From Alloboseaceae bacterium BT-24-1 (GTDB lineage: Bacteria > Pseudomonadota > Alphaproteobacteria > Rhizobiales > Beijerinckiaceae): a stretch of 64,000 nucleotides of DNA. Positions 27,459-36,022 of the stretch are shown in pieces. The DNA lies in contig JAOYTL010000006.1 in assembly GCA_025846845.1 (NCBI GenBank), positions 343,237-407,236 of the forward strand. Direction: 5' to 3'. Positions within the stretch are counted from its first letter, which is position 1, and every line of letters begins with the position of its first letter. Position numbers and translations under genes: made by a program. The notes under the pieces were generated by a model. It was not told the origin of the DNA and did no database searches. It saw only the letters and a list, made by a program, of their open reading frames with translations.

Positions 27459-27594
27459 AGGCGCGACGGTTGAAGCGTCAACTCTGCGGGGCCCGCACGC
27501 TTCATAAACATGGCGTCGTTCGGGGAACTCGCCCTTTGGCTCCCGGATTGTAGGTGCAAGGCCCCTCTCTGCGGCCGACGCGGAAGGAGAGCCA

Positions 27595-28257
27595 ATGCGC
27601 TCGCAGGAATCCAGGCAGCATATTCTCCGCGATAACGGCCTGACCATCGTGCTGATGGCGCTGTTCATAGGCAGCCTTGCCGGGATGGCGTGGACAGGCT
27701 GGCACGCCCATAACCAAGAGCGCGCCGTTCACGGCATAACCTCGACACCGTTCTTGGAGTATCTCACGGGTGGATCCTTCATATCTGCCCTGTTCGAGAA
27801 CTGGGAGAGCGAGTTTCTCCAGATGGCGTCGTATGTCGTGTTGACCGCGGTGTTGGTACAGCGCGGATCGGCCGAGTCGAAGGATCCAGATGAAAGGGAG
27901 GATGAGGTGCCGCTCGCGTCCGATAGTCCATGGCCCGCACGACAAGGAGGTTGGATACGCGCACTTTACGCGCGGTCACTAGGCATTACCCTGATTCTGC
28001 TATTTCTGATTTCGTTCGGGCTTCATTTTTGGGGAAGCCTGCACGCGGCGAATGCCGAAGCCCTCCAGCATGGCCAACCGCTTCTGGCCGCGGCAGACTA
28101 TCTTCTCGACAGTCGGTTCTGGTTCGAGTCCTTCCAAAACTGGCAATCAGAGTTCCTCTCGACGGCGGTGATCGTCGTCTTGTCGATCTTTCTACGTCAG
28201 AAGGGCTCGCCGGAGTCAAAGGCCGTCAACGTGTCTCACGCTACGACCGGCGCATAG
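27595..28257 (+). CDS. DUF6766 family membrane protein
   Basis: 220 residues with four membrane segments in two similar halves. Each half has a long helix (LTIVLMALFIGSLAGMAW; GITLILLFLISFGLHFWG), then a FExWESEFLQ/FQNWQSEFLS motif followed by another helix and RGSxESK/KGSPESK. The internal duplication and the WQSEF motif are features of the DUF6766 family, which has no known function but is common in plasmids and stress islands of alphaproteobacteria. Confidence 0.8.
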   Translation: MRSQESRQHILRDNGLTIVLMALFIGSLAGMAWTGWHAHNQERAVHGITSTPFLEYLTGGSFISALFENWESEFLQMASYVVLTAVLVQRGSAESKDPDEREDEVPLASDSPWPARQGGWIRALYARSLGITLILLFLISFGLHFWGSLHAANAEALQHGQPLLAAADYLLDSRFWFESFQNWQSEFLSTAVIVVLSIFLRQKGSPESKAVNVSHATTGA

Positions 28258-28306
28258 TTTTGCCTCCAATCCGCGTCGGCTCTCGGACTAAGGCAGACCA
28301 GTTGCC

Positions 28307-28927
28307 TCATGGACTCTGGCCCGGCCTCGTCCGTTGCCGACGCTCGAACGGTTTGCTGAGATGCGGGGACCTGGCAAGGCCAAAGCGCCAGGGTCGCTCC
28401 GCAGCCTTGGAAATGCCGATGCGCGGCCCACACAGGATTTCCGGTTCACTGTCACGCGGAACGATGGCGAAAGGCGGCTCTGCCAGGCTCAAGCCGTTAT
28501 GGCGCGAGGTTAACCCCAGCGCCCGCGCCACGCGTCCTGGCCCCGCGCAGAGGTATGCGCTAGTGCCACGTCGCGCGATCATCCGCTCCACCCCCTGTTC
28601 TGGCGCCAGCGCCCTGATCAGCACCGCACCGTAATCAGCTGCGACGACGTTAAAACACCAGTGCAAGCCATATGACCGATAAACATAGGCACGCCAGGGC
28701 GGGCCGAACATCACCCTGTTGGCCTGCGTCGGGCCCCGAAAGCTGTGCGAGGCCGGATCGCTGCTCAGATAAGCCTCGGTCTCGACGATCGTTCCGCCAA
28801 CACCGTCGACGAGAAGCACAGCTCCAATCAGATGTGGCGCCAGTTCGAGTGCGTCCAAATCAACCGCAAGGAATGCCACGTTGTCCAACTCCGCCGCAGG
28901 CCTGCATGGTGGCGAAGGAACGATCAT
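28307..28927 (-). CDS. DNA-3-methyladenine glycosylase (AAG/MPG family)
   Basis: 206 residues. It removes alkylated purines in base excision repair. Family stretches are VDLDALELAPHLIGAVLL, IVETEAYLSSDPASHSFRG (catalytic Glu in VETEAY), AYVYRSYGLHWCFNVV and CAGPGRVARALGLT. The ATG at 28927 is used; a longer in-frame start at 29011 is antisense to the next gene. It diverges from the RocB-like gene. Confidence 0.93.
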   Translation of the reverse strand: MIVPSPPCRPAAELDNVAFLAVDLDALELAPHLIGAVLLVDGVGGTIVETEAYLSSDPASHSFRGPTQANRVMFGPPWRAYVYRSYGLHWCFNVVAADYGAVLIRALAPEQGVERMIARRGTSAYLCAGPGRVARALGLTSRHNGLSLAEPPFAIVPRDSEPEILCGPRIGISKAAERPWRFGLARSPHLSKPFERRQRTRPGQSP

Positions 28928-29001
28928 GCAAAAAGGAGAATCTAGGCTCGGTCGCCCAATTTTCGACCAGGGGCGTAACAGAGACGGGAATCTGCACGAC
29001 G

Positions 29002-30630
29002 ATGATGACAATTGCGGATCGGGCGCGCGATTGGGCGATCTGGCTGACGCGATTTGCCAGCGTTACGGGAACGCAGGGCGAGCGTGATTTGCCAGCAGCG
29101 CTGGCGGAGAGATTGCGAGCCTCCCTCCTCTGGCGAGGTTGCGAGGTGTGGCTAATCCCGGCACCGGATGACGTGCTCGGCCGCAGCTGCCTTGCGGTAC
29201 TCGCTCGTGGCAAGGGAGACAAAGCCCTATTGTTAACCGGGCACTTTGATACTGTGCCCGTCGACGATTATGGCGAGCTGCGCGAGCTTGCGACCGACCC
29301 AGAGCCGCTGCGGGAGGCGCTGCTTCGGCAGCTTCGATCGCCGGCGACGCCGGCAGAGGAACTTGCAAAACGCGATCTCGAAAGCGGCCTTTTTCTGCCT
29401 GGGCGCGGGCTCCTCGATATGAAGGCGGGCCTCGCTGCCGGACTGGCCGCGATCGAAGAATTCTTGCAAAGCTCCGAGCGGCTGGGAAATTTGCTTTTTG
29501 TCGCCGTACCGGACGAAGAGGTGAATTCGGTCGGCGCGCGCGCGCTGGCAACGGCGATGCCGCAGATCGTGCAGGAGCGCGCCATTCGCCTCGTCGGCGC
29601 GATCAACCTCGATTGCATAGGCGATAGGGGAGACGGGACACTGGGTCGCTCCGTGGCGCTCGGCAGCGTTGGCAAGCTCCTGCCGACGGCGCTGGTAATC
29701 GGGCAACCGACCCATGCCAGCCACCCGCTACAGGGGATCAACGCAGCAGCGATCGCCGGGGCGATCGCGTCGCGCCTGGAATGGGCGACGGAGTTGACTG
29801 ACAGACCGGACGGCGAGCCTGGCATTCCACCGACGCTGCTCAGCCTCAAGGACAGCAAGCGTCATTACGACGTCACGACACCCGATGCTTGCTTCGCGAG
29901 CTGGAATATCCTGACCATGGGCCGCGCCGCGGACGACGTGCTTGGCGCCTTCGAGGACCTGATCAGGGATGCCGTGGCGGCTTTTGCCCGAACCCTCGCC
30001 GAACGGCAGGCTTTCGCGACGACAACCAATTCGACGCCGCAGGACATTCCGATCTTCCGGGCCTCGGCGGTCGTCGCAGAAGCTAGCCGCGATCCTTCGA
30101 ACGCTGATGGTCTGAAACAGATGGCACGGCAGCTGTCATGCGATGGGCTCTCGCTGCCGGACCAGAACGAAAAACTGACGTTTAGAGCTTGGCAGCTCGC
30201 CGGCCGTAGCGGGCCGGCGGTGGTCATCGGCTTCGGCTCGCTGCCCTATCCGCATGTCGAGATCGACCAAAGCGACCAGGCCCAGGCAATGTTCGCGGCC
30301 ATCGAGGTCGCGCGCGCTCAAACGATGGCGACCCGTGATACGGTAGTCGGATTGTGTCGGCATTTTCCCGGGATATCGGACATGAGTTTTCTCGGGCAGG
30401 CCGATACGCAGAGCCTTGGTCTCATCGCTGAAAACACGCCCGCCTGGGACAGTGGCGTGCGTTGGTCGGGCGCGGTGATCGGCGTTCCCACGGTAAACAT
30501 CGGGCCCTGGGGCCGCGATTATCATACGGCGCTGGAGCGGGTGGAGACCAGATACGCTTTCGATCTTTTGCCGCGCCTTTTGCTGGACGTGGCGCGAGCG
30601 CGGTTCAGGACGATCACCCCGGCGCGGTGA
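29002..30630 (+). CDS. M20 family peptidase, RocB-like (arginine-utilisation type)
   Basis: 542 residues. M20 metal-binding motifs are clear: LLLTGHFDTVPVDDYG (first His/Asp), LPGRGLLDMKAGLAAG (bridging Asp), and VPDEEVNSVGARALA (catalytic Glu pair). Length and the ELRELATDPEPLREAL insert match RocB rather than ArgE/DapE. The substrate is unknown. The ATG at 29002 fits the family start (TIADRARDWAIWLTRFASVTG). It diverges from the glycosylase gene. Confidence 0.88.
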   Translation: MMTIADRARDWAIWLTRFASVTGTQGERDLPAALAERLRASLLWRGCEVWLIPAPDDVLGRSCLAVLARGKGDKALLLTGHFDTVPVDDYGELRELATDPEPLREALLRQLRSPATPAEELAKRDLESGLFLPGRGLLDMKAGLAAGLAAIEEFLQSSERLGNLLFVAVPDEEVNSVGARALATAMPQIVQERAIRLVGAINLDCIGDRGDGTLGRSVALGSVGKLLPTALVIGQPTHASHPLQGINAAAIAGAIASRLEWATELTDRPDGEPGIPPTLLSLKDSKRHYDVTTPDACFASWNILTMGRAADDVLGAFEDLIRDAVAAFARTLAERQAFATTTNSTPQDIPIFRASAVVAEASRDPSNADGLKQMARQLSCDGLSLPDQNEKLTFRAWQLAGRSGPAVVIGFGSLPYPHVEIDQSDQAQAMFAAIEVARAQTMATRDTVVGLCRHFPGISDMSFLGQADTQSLGLIAENTPAWDSGVRWSGAVIGVPTVNIGPWGRDYHTALERVETRYAFDLLPRLLLDVARARFRTITPAR

Positions 30631-30721
30631 CCAAAAAGTTTGCCGGGCGCCACTGGTCGGTATGACATGAACGGTCGCCCTGCTTTCGTTGCTGCGTCCC
30701 ATCCGCGCGGCAGGCTGGTTT

Positions 30722-30967
30722 ATGGTGGCCCGCTGGGGGAGACTCGCCGGCGGCACCGCAGGCGCCCTGGTCGATGCTGGCGTGCCGGAAGCGGATGCCA
30801 ACCGGCAAGCTCAGGATCTGACCGACGGTTCATCCCTTGTCGCCGTGCAAGTGGAACCGCAGGAGACGTCTTCCGTCGAACCGACAATGGATGCCGGGCT
30901 GCCGATCGCAGGTGCTGAGCCCAAATCGGGCACGCCAGCGGACGAAAGAGGGGCCAAGGTTCTGTAG
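30722..30967 (+). pseudogene. C-terminal fragment of a general-stress (YsnF/DUF1269-like) protein
   Basis: The start of this frame has GGTAGALVDAGVPEADANRQA, then TDGSSLVAVQV, which matches the second half of small stress proteins that pair an Ala/Gly-rich hydrophobic loop with a GVPEEDAxxYAExVRRGGTLVxVxV stretch. The hydrophobic first half is absent. A polar tail follows. It may be translated, but it is shorter than the family. Confidence 0.45.
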
Positions 30968-31071
30968 CTTTGTCGGCCATCGTTCCTGATCAGATCGTAT
31001 GCCGTCTTTATGGCGCTTAACTCAGGTTAATGCGCCAAATTCCGAACCGGGGTTGATTTCGATACCGATGC

Positions 31072-31470
31072 ATGGAGCCCCTCATGGAAGCCGCGCTCGG
31101 GGGGAAAGAGACGTCACCGTGTTTATTGCCCGATTCGGGTGAGCAGCTGTCCGGCGCCGGCGAACTCGTCTGTCTCAACAAGGGGAGCTCGCTGCGGGAC
31201 GAAGCCATTTATTTTCCGCTCGACTCGGCCGTTTCCTTGACGATGGTTCGCGGGCAGGCGCGCATTCCTGTGGGAATTGCGCGACGAGGAGATGTCGTTG
31301 GCGTCCACCAAGTCCTCTGCCGAGCTTTCCTGTGCTAGATGCGGTCGTGCTCAGAAGCGGCAATGCGGTTCGCCTTGGCCTTGGATCATTGTCGCGTGCC
31401 TTGGCGCGAGATCGCAGCCTTTACGACCGGTTGCTGCAATGCGCTTATCGGACGTCTGCCGACTTCCTGT
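31072..31470 (+). pseudogene. Crp/Fnr-family regulator fragment, frameshifted and cut by an IS remnant
   Basis: The first part (to ~31320) encodes a cNMP-binding beta roll: AIYFPLDSAVSLTMV, then RIPVGIARRGDVVGVHQVL. A frameshift follows, and the next frame continues with VLDAVVLRSGNAVRLGLGSLSRALARD and YDRLLQCAYRTSADF, the dimerisation helix. The DNA-binding HTH domain is missing because an ISNCY-type transposase fragment lies directly after it. Confidence 0.65.
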
Positions 31471-31904
31471 CAGAAGCGGGTGCGAGCCTCGCCCTGTCGC
31501 CGCAGACGCGGTCGGTGGAAGCGCCTGCGCTGCGCTCGCGACAGCCACAGGCCGGCTTCCTTCATCCAATGCCGCACCGTCTCGCGCGACACCTTCAGCG
31601 CGTGCCGCTCGGCCAGCTTCTCGGCCCCGAGTGTCGGGCCGAAGTCGGCGTAGTTCTCGCGGATCAGCGCCAGCGCGTAGTCCCGAACGCCATCCCGGAT
31701 GTGGTTGTTCGACCGACGGCCACGCGCCTTGTGGCGAAGCGCCGGAGCGCCTTCAGCCTCGAAAAGCACCATCAGACGCTGCACTTGTCGCGGACTGAGC
31801 GCTAGCAGCACCGCGGCTGACGCCATGCTCGCAGTCCCATCCCGGACCCACGATAGAACCTCGATGCGATGCAGCTCGCGTTCGCTCATGAGAACCAGCC
31901 CCAT
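31470..31904 (-). pseudogene. N-terminal part of an ISNCY family transposase
   Basis: The frame from ATG 31904 encodes MGLVLMSERELHRIEVLSWV, an HTH segment (AVLLALSPRQVQRLMVLFE), LRHKARGRRSNNHIRD, and ADFGPTLGAEKLAERHALKVSRETVR with GLWLSRAQRRRFHRPRLRR. This is the DNA-binding half of an ISNCY transposase; the DDE catalytic domain is missing. The frame ends by running into the Crp fragment. Confidence 0.8.
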
Positions 31905-31990
31905 CGTCGCCTTCGCCTCGCTCCGAAGGAGCGGGGCGTGACACTTCTGCTTTGCGGAAACCAGACATTCCAACTTTGCTTCTACAAAGC
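31470..31990 (-). mobile_element. truncated ISNCY-type insertion sequence
   Basis: The remnant holds the 5' part of a transposase gene on the minus strand and, upstream of it, a probable terminal sequence near 31931-31987 (two related CTTTG/CTTCT-rich segments). The 3' part of the transposase and the other end are missing. It disrupts a Crp-family gene. Confidence 0.6.
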
Positions 31991-32147
31991 TTGATTCGCA
32001 TAAGGTATCTTATGGAACCTAGAAGCGATTTCATGTCTGTTGCGTTCCGGTGCGTGAGCGGGCTGGATTTGGCCATCCACCGCATGGAATCGCAAACAAT
32101 ATGCATCCGGCAAAAGGGCTCGAAGAACTGAGGAGCATAGCCCGATC

Positions 32148-32483
32148 TCACTGACCAAGTAAGCGGCGCTCAAGCAACGCTTGTAGGTCGCGGCGACCAT
32201 CGGCGACAACGAGGATAAAGACCTTATTGCCGCTGACGCGATAGATCAGGCGGTAGGGATCGAGCAGAATCTGCCGGAATTCCCGGACCCCTAGCACCTC
32301 GAGTTCCCTGGGAAAGCTACCTCGCTCCGGGTGGTGTTCCAGTGTCTGGATTTTCTCGAGGAATGCGTCGAGCAACGACTCGGCCGCCTCCCTTGAACGG
32401 TGTTCCAGCAGGTATCGGTGAATCGATTCGAGGTCATCTTCCGCGCCTCGCGTCAGTTCGACCTCGAAGCGGCCTTCCTTCAT
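32148..32483 (-). CDS. RelE/ParE family toxin
   Basis: 111 residues with the ParE/RelE fold: FEVELTRGAEDDLESIHRYL, LEHHPERGSFPREL, FRQILLDPYRLIYRV and VFILVVADGRRDLQALL. These toxins cleave mRNA on the ribosome or poison gyrase; which applies is not decided by sequence. ATG 32483 overlaps the antitoxin stop by one base, so the two are translationally coupled. Confidence 0.9.
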   Translation of the reverse strand: MKEGRFEVELTRGAEDDLESIHRYLLEHRSREAAESLLDAFLEKIQTLEHHPERGSFPRELEVLGVREFRQILLDPYRLIYRVSGNKVFILVVADGRRDLQALLERRLLGQ

Positions 32484-32758
32484 CAACGATCGGCCGCTTT
32501 TGCGCGCAACCTTTCGACAACGCCGCGAACGGGCGAGGTCTTGCCGGCATCGATATCCTGATTGCCGATGGCTAGCAGCTTTAGCAGTGCGAGCGTCTCT
32601 TGCGTCTGCTCGAAAGAGGCGACGTCCTGGATCACGGCCCTGGCTTCGCCATTCTGCGTGATCACCATGGGCTCCCGCTTCTCGGCGAGGCTTAAAAGGA
32701 TATCGGCTGCATTGGCCTTCAAATAGCTGATCGGTTTGACCTGGGCCGAGTATCGCAT
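32483..32758 (-). CDS. Phd/YefM family antitoxin
   Basis: 91 residues. The N-terminal DNA-binding part has SAQVKPISYLKANAADIL and EPMVITQNGEARAVIQDV, typical of Phd/YefM antitoxins; the C-terminal part binds the toxin. It comes first in the operon, and a symmetrical operator lies directly upstream. Confidence 0.9.
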   Translation of the reverse strand: MRYSAQVKPISYLKANAADILLSLAEKREPMVITQNGEARAVIQDVASFEQTQETLALLKLLAIGNQDIDAGKTSPVRGVVERLRAKAADR

Positions 32759-32771
32759 GGCTGCCTCGATC

Positions 32772-32797
32772 TAAATTCAGACCGAATTTAGTCTGAG
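32772..32797. promoter_or_regulatory. operator of the toxin-antitoxin pair
   Basis: TAAATTC (32772-32778) and GAATTTA (32784-32790) form a perfect inverted repeat with a 5-base centre; CAGAC/GTCTG overlaps it. It is 14 bases upstream of the antitoxin start, where Phd-type antitoxins normally bind to repress their own promoter. Confidence 0.65.
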
Positions 32798-32835
32798 CGC
32801 GTGCGGGCCGCAAGAGCTAATCGTCCGGTCTGAGC

Positions 32836-34986
32836 TCAAGTGGCCGATCTGTCGGCATCGCCAAACCCGCGCTGCAGGCTCTTGAGGTTTTCCGCAGCTT
32901 GAGCGACGGAACTGCTTGTAGAAGACGGTTCGCCAAGAGCCTGCATCATTGTGGCGAAGGTCGCCTCCTGTTCGTCCCCGGCAGCCGCGATGATCCCGCG
33001 CAGATCGCAATTTTCGCCGACCGGCGCCGGCGGTGTCCCGAGGCTCAATTCCCCGGAAGGCTTCGTACTCACCCGAGGTGCAGAGGCCTTGACGGGCTCT
33101 GACCGCTGCGTGGGGCTGGTCATGGTGACTGGCGACATATCCGGAGGTTCCCAGTTCGTCGGTGCTCTCTCCGAGGCCGCCCGCTCGGCCTTTGCAGCGG
33201 TTCTGGGGAGCTGCTCCGTTTCGCTTTGCCGCGCATCCGCCGATGGGCTGATCGTCCCGCCAAGCGGCTTATCCCGCCAGCCATCGAGGCGCGGCAGTGC
33301 GGGTGGAGACCCCTTCGCGGCCTCATAGAGCCGGCGATACGGCTTGTCGCGATAGTGCCGAATCTTGGTGAGCTCGAACGATGGGGAGTTCTTCACCATC
33401 AGGATCGAGAGCCGCGCCGACATCTCGCGCAGCTCGAGCGGGCTTCGGAGCGGGCGCGGCGTGTAGTGCGGTGCCCAGACGCGTGGGGAGAAGATGCCCT
33501 GCCCGGGCCGCATGACCGGCGTCTTGTAGATCTGCGTGGTCTCGCCAAGCATCTCCGACACGAATCCTGAGGTTTCCAGGTCGTTGATCTGGATGAACAG
33601 CTTGATCTGCGAGCCCGAGACCGTGGTGATGCGGGTGTTGCGGCCATAGAGTTCGTCGAGCTGGGCGATGTCCTGCATAATAATCGCCATGCGGAAGCCA
33701 TAGCCGGCGGAGATCGTGATTTTCGAGATCAGCGAGTCCATCCGCCCGACATGGTAGAACTCATCGAGCATGAGCAGGACCTGATGCGGCTCGTCGGGCC
33801 CTGGGATTTTTTCCATCAGCAGGTCGTGGATCTGCTGGAACAGGATGCGGATCAGCGGCCGGAAGATCGCGAGCTCCGCGATGGTGCAGCCGATGAAGAT
33901 GGTCATCGGGTAGCGGCGCAATGCGCGGATGTCGAAGTCGGAGGTCTCGGTCGCGGCCGAAATCAGGCCGTTGTTCCACAGGCTCATCGCCATGTTGACG
34001 TTGAACACGGCGCTGTTGCGGGTTTCCGGCTCGAGCGCGATGTACTGGTTGAAGCTGTCGACGACCCAGGTCGGCAGATGCTCGCTTTCAGTCTTCACGA
34101 TCGCCCGCAGGACGGTCGAGATGTCCTTGCCGGTCGTCGTCATGCGCGCAACGCTGCGCATGTGCTGTGCGGCGGCCGTCAGCGGCGACGAGAGTACGTA
34201 CCCGATCAGCGCCGAGAGCAGCAGGCGCCCTGCCCCGGCCCAAGTGTCGTCGGCCTTTTCGGGAATGACAAAGCTCGCGACGACAAGGCAGTCCGTTGCC
34301 ATACGCTCGTCGCGGCGCACGAAATCGAGCGGATTGTAGCGATGGGTATCGGGTGAGCCCGGCGAGAACATGAAGACCTTGTTGCCCTGCTGCTGCCGGT
34401 GGCCGGCGAGGGCTTCGAAATTCTCGCGCTTTGGATCGAAGAACACGGCCGAGCCCTGCCAGAGATAGCCGTTCGGCAGCACAAAGCCGGTGCCCTTGCC
34501 CGACCGGGACGGTCCGACGACGAGGATATGGGCCGGCTCGTCCGAGCGGATGGTGACGCCGTTCAGCGTGCCGAGGATGATGCCTCTTTTGGCGGTGAGG
34601 CCCTGTTTCGCGGCCTCCATGAAGGTTCCGAAGCGGGCCGCGCCAAACGGCATCTGCCGACGATTGATCAGCCCGATGACGACGAGGCCGACGCCGAGCG
34701 CGATGACGGCGCCGGCAGCATAGCCGGCGCGGATCAGCGCCTCGGTGCGGGTCGGCGGAAAGATCAGCCGCTCATGGAAGTGCCGCCAGGCGATGAAGGC
34801 GAAATCTGAGGAGCGGTCGGCGTTCTGCATCCGAAGCAAGGCCCAACGCTGCGATCCTTCGCTCGGAAACCGCGACGGCGCCCAGCGCAGGCCGACAACC
34901 ACCTCATAGGCGAGGCCCCAGAGCAGCCAGAAGGCAATCAGCGCCAGGATGGCAATGCCGATCCTATAGACGACGATGCGCGCCAT
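32836..34986 (-). CDS. virD4: type IV secretion coupling protein (VirD4/TraG)
   Basis: 716 residues. It is a membrane-anchored ATPase that delivers the relaxase-DNA complex to the T4SS. Two N-terminal membrane helices (residues ~5-25 and ~75-100) precede a Walker A in VVGPSRSGKGTGFVLP (~155-170) and a Walker B in LLMLDEFYHVGRM. A proline/serine-rich acidic C-terminal tail (~600-716) is unusual in length. Its start overlaps virB11, being last in the T4SS operon. Confidence 0.93.
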   Translation of the reverse strand: MARIVVYRIGIAILALIAFWLLWGLAYEVVVGLRWAPSRFPSEGSQRWALLRMQNADRSSDFAFIAWRHFHERLIFPPTRTEALIRAGYAAGAVIALGVGLVVIGLINRRQMPFGAARFGTFMEAAKQGLTAKRGIILGTLNGVTIRSDEPAHILVVGPSRSGKGTGFVLPNGYLWQGSAVFFDPKRENFEALAGHRQQQGNKVFMFSPGSPDTHRYNPLDFVRRDERMATDCLVVASFVIPEKADDTWAGAGRLLLSALIGYVLSSPLTAAAQHMRSVARMTTTGKDISTVLRAIVKTESEHLPTWVVDSFNQYIALEPETRNSAVFNVNMAMSLWNNGLISAATETSDFDIRALRRYPMTIFIGCTIAELAIFRPLIRILFQQIHDLLMEKIPGPDEPHQVLLMLDEFYHVGRMDSLISKITISAGYGFRMAIIMQDIAQLDELYGRNTRITTVSGSQIKLFIQINDLETSGFVSEMLGETTQIYKTPVMRPGQGIFSPRVWAPHYTPRPLRSPLELREMSARLSILMVKNSPSFELTKIRHYRDKPYRRLYEAAKGSPPALPRLDGWRDKPLGGTISPSADARQSETEQLPRTAAKAERAASERAPTNWEPPDMSPVTMTSPTQRSEPVKASAPRVSTKPSGELSLGTPPAPVGENCDLRGIIAAAGDEQEATFATMMQALGEPSSTSSSVAQAAENLKSLQRGFGDADRSAT

Positions 34987-36022
34987 GGCCCCCCTCCTCT
35001 CCCTGGCGCTCCTTGGGCCATTCCGCCATCCGCGCGAAATAAACCGCCGATGTGCCGCGCCAGCCGCCTATCTTGGTCTGCTGGATCACGATCGGCAGGA
35101 CCGACTTGATGTAGGCGATAATCTCCTCGCGCTTCAGGCCGAGCCCGGCCTGCATCACCATGAGTGCAAGCTGCTCGAAGGCGCCGGCGGGGCTGTCGGC
35201 ATGAACCGTGGTGATGCTGCCGGGATGGCCGGTGTTGATCGCACGGAGAAAGGAATAGGCCTCCGCGCCCCGGATCTCGCCGAGGAAGATCCGGTCGGGG
35301 CGCAGGCGCAGCGACGCCTGCAGCAGCATCTCGACGGTGACGCGCGCCTCGCCCTGGTCGCCTTTCGAGGCGATCAGCGGCAGATAGTTCTGCTGGATCG
35401 GCCTGACCTCGCGGGTATCCTCGATGGTGATGATCCGCTCGTCGGCCGGGACCTCTTTGAGGATCGCGTTGAGGAAGGTGGTCTTGCCTGAGCTGGTGCC
35501 GCCGGAGAGCAGGATCGAATACCGACTGACCACGGCGAGCTTGATGAAATCCTCGATCCGTCCCGCATCGAGATGCTCGCAGAGCGCCTGGTCGGCTGCG
35601 GTCAGAAACCCCTCCCCGGCCGTCTCCACCTGCTTGAACGAGCCGAGCTTGCGGTAATCGTCGAGTCGCATCTCCTTGATCACCTGCTTGCGGATGGCGA
35701 AGGCACCGCCAGCTGTAGTCGCCGGCGGAATGACGCCCTGGAAGCGTTCGCCAGTCGGAAGTGCCGCTGACAACAGCGGGTGCTCCTCGTTGACACTCTG
35801 CCCGGAATGGCCGGCGATGCGCTCGGCGAGATGGCGGATCGCCTGCTCGGTCAGTTGCGGAACGTCGTGACGCTCCATCGCGGATTGGCCGAAGCGCTCG
35901 ACCCAGATCACGCCCGGGCCATTGGCGCAGATCTCGACGACCTGGTCGTCGTCCAGCCAAGGCCGCAGCGGCGAAAGCGCGCGGTCAAGGAAGACCGTGA
36001 GGTTTCTGGATGGTGCGCTCAC
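34964..36022 (-). CDS. virB11: VirB11, T4SS hexameric ATPase
   Basis: 352 residues. VirB11 powers pilus assembly and substrate transfer at the inner membrane. Walker A is LLSGGTSSGKTTFLNAI (~170); the Asp box DRIFLGEIRGAEAYSFLRAI and the His box TGHPGSITTVHADSP are clear. It overlaps virD4 by 23 bases and virB10 by 38 bases, consistent with coupled translation. Confidence 0.95.
   Translation of the reverse strand: MSAPSRNLTVFLDRALSPLRPWLDDDQVVEICANGPGVIWVERFGQSAMERHDVPQLTEQAIRHLAERIAGHSGQSVNEEHPLLSAALPTGERFQGVIPPATTAGGAFAIRKQVIKEMRLDDYRKLGSFKQVETAGEGFLTAADQALCEHLDAGRIEDFIKLAVVSRYSILLSGGTSSGKTTFLNAILKEVPADERIITIEDTREVRPIQQNYLPLIASKGDQGEARVTVEMLLQASLRLRPDRIFLGEIRGAEAYSFLRAINTGHPGSITTVHADSPAGAFEQLALMVMQAGLGLKREEIIAYIKSVLPIVIQQTKIGGWRGTSAVYFARMAEWPKERQGEEGGHGAHRRL

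Noticed and set aside
27500..27594. EcfG-type promoter before the DUF6766 gene
   Set aside because: GGAAC is present but no GTT follows at the right distance.
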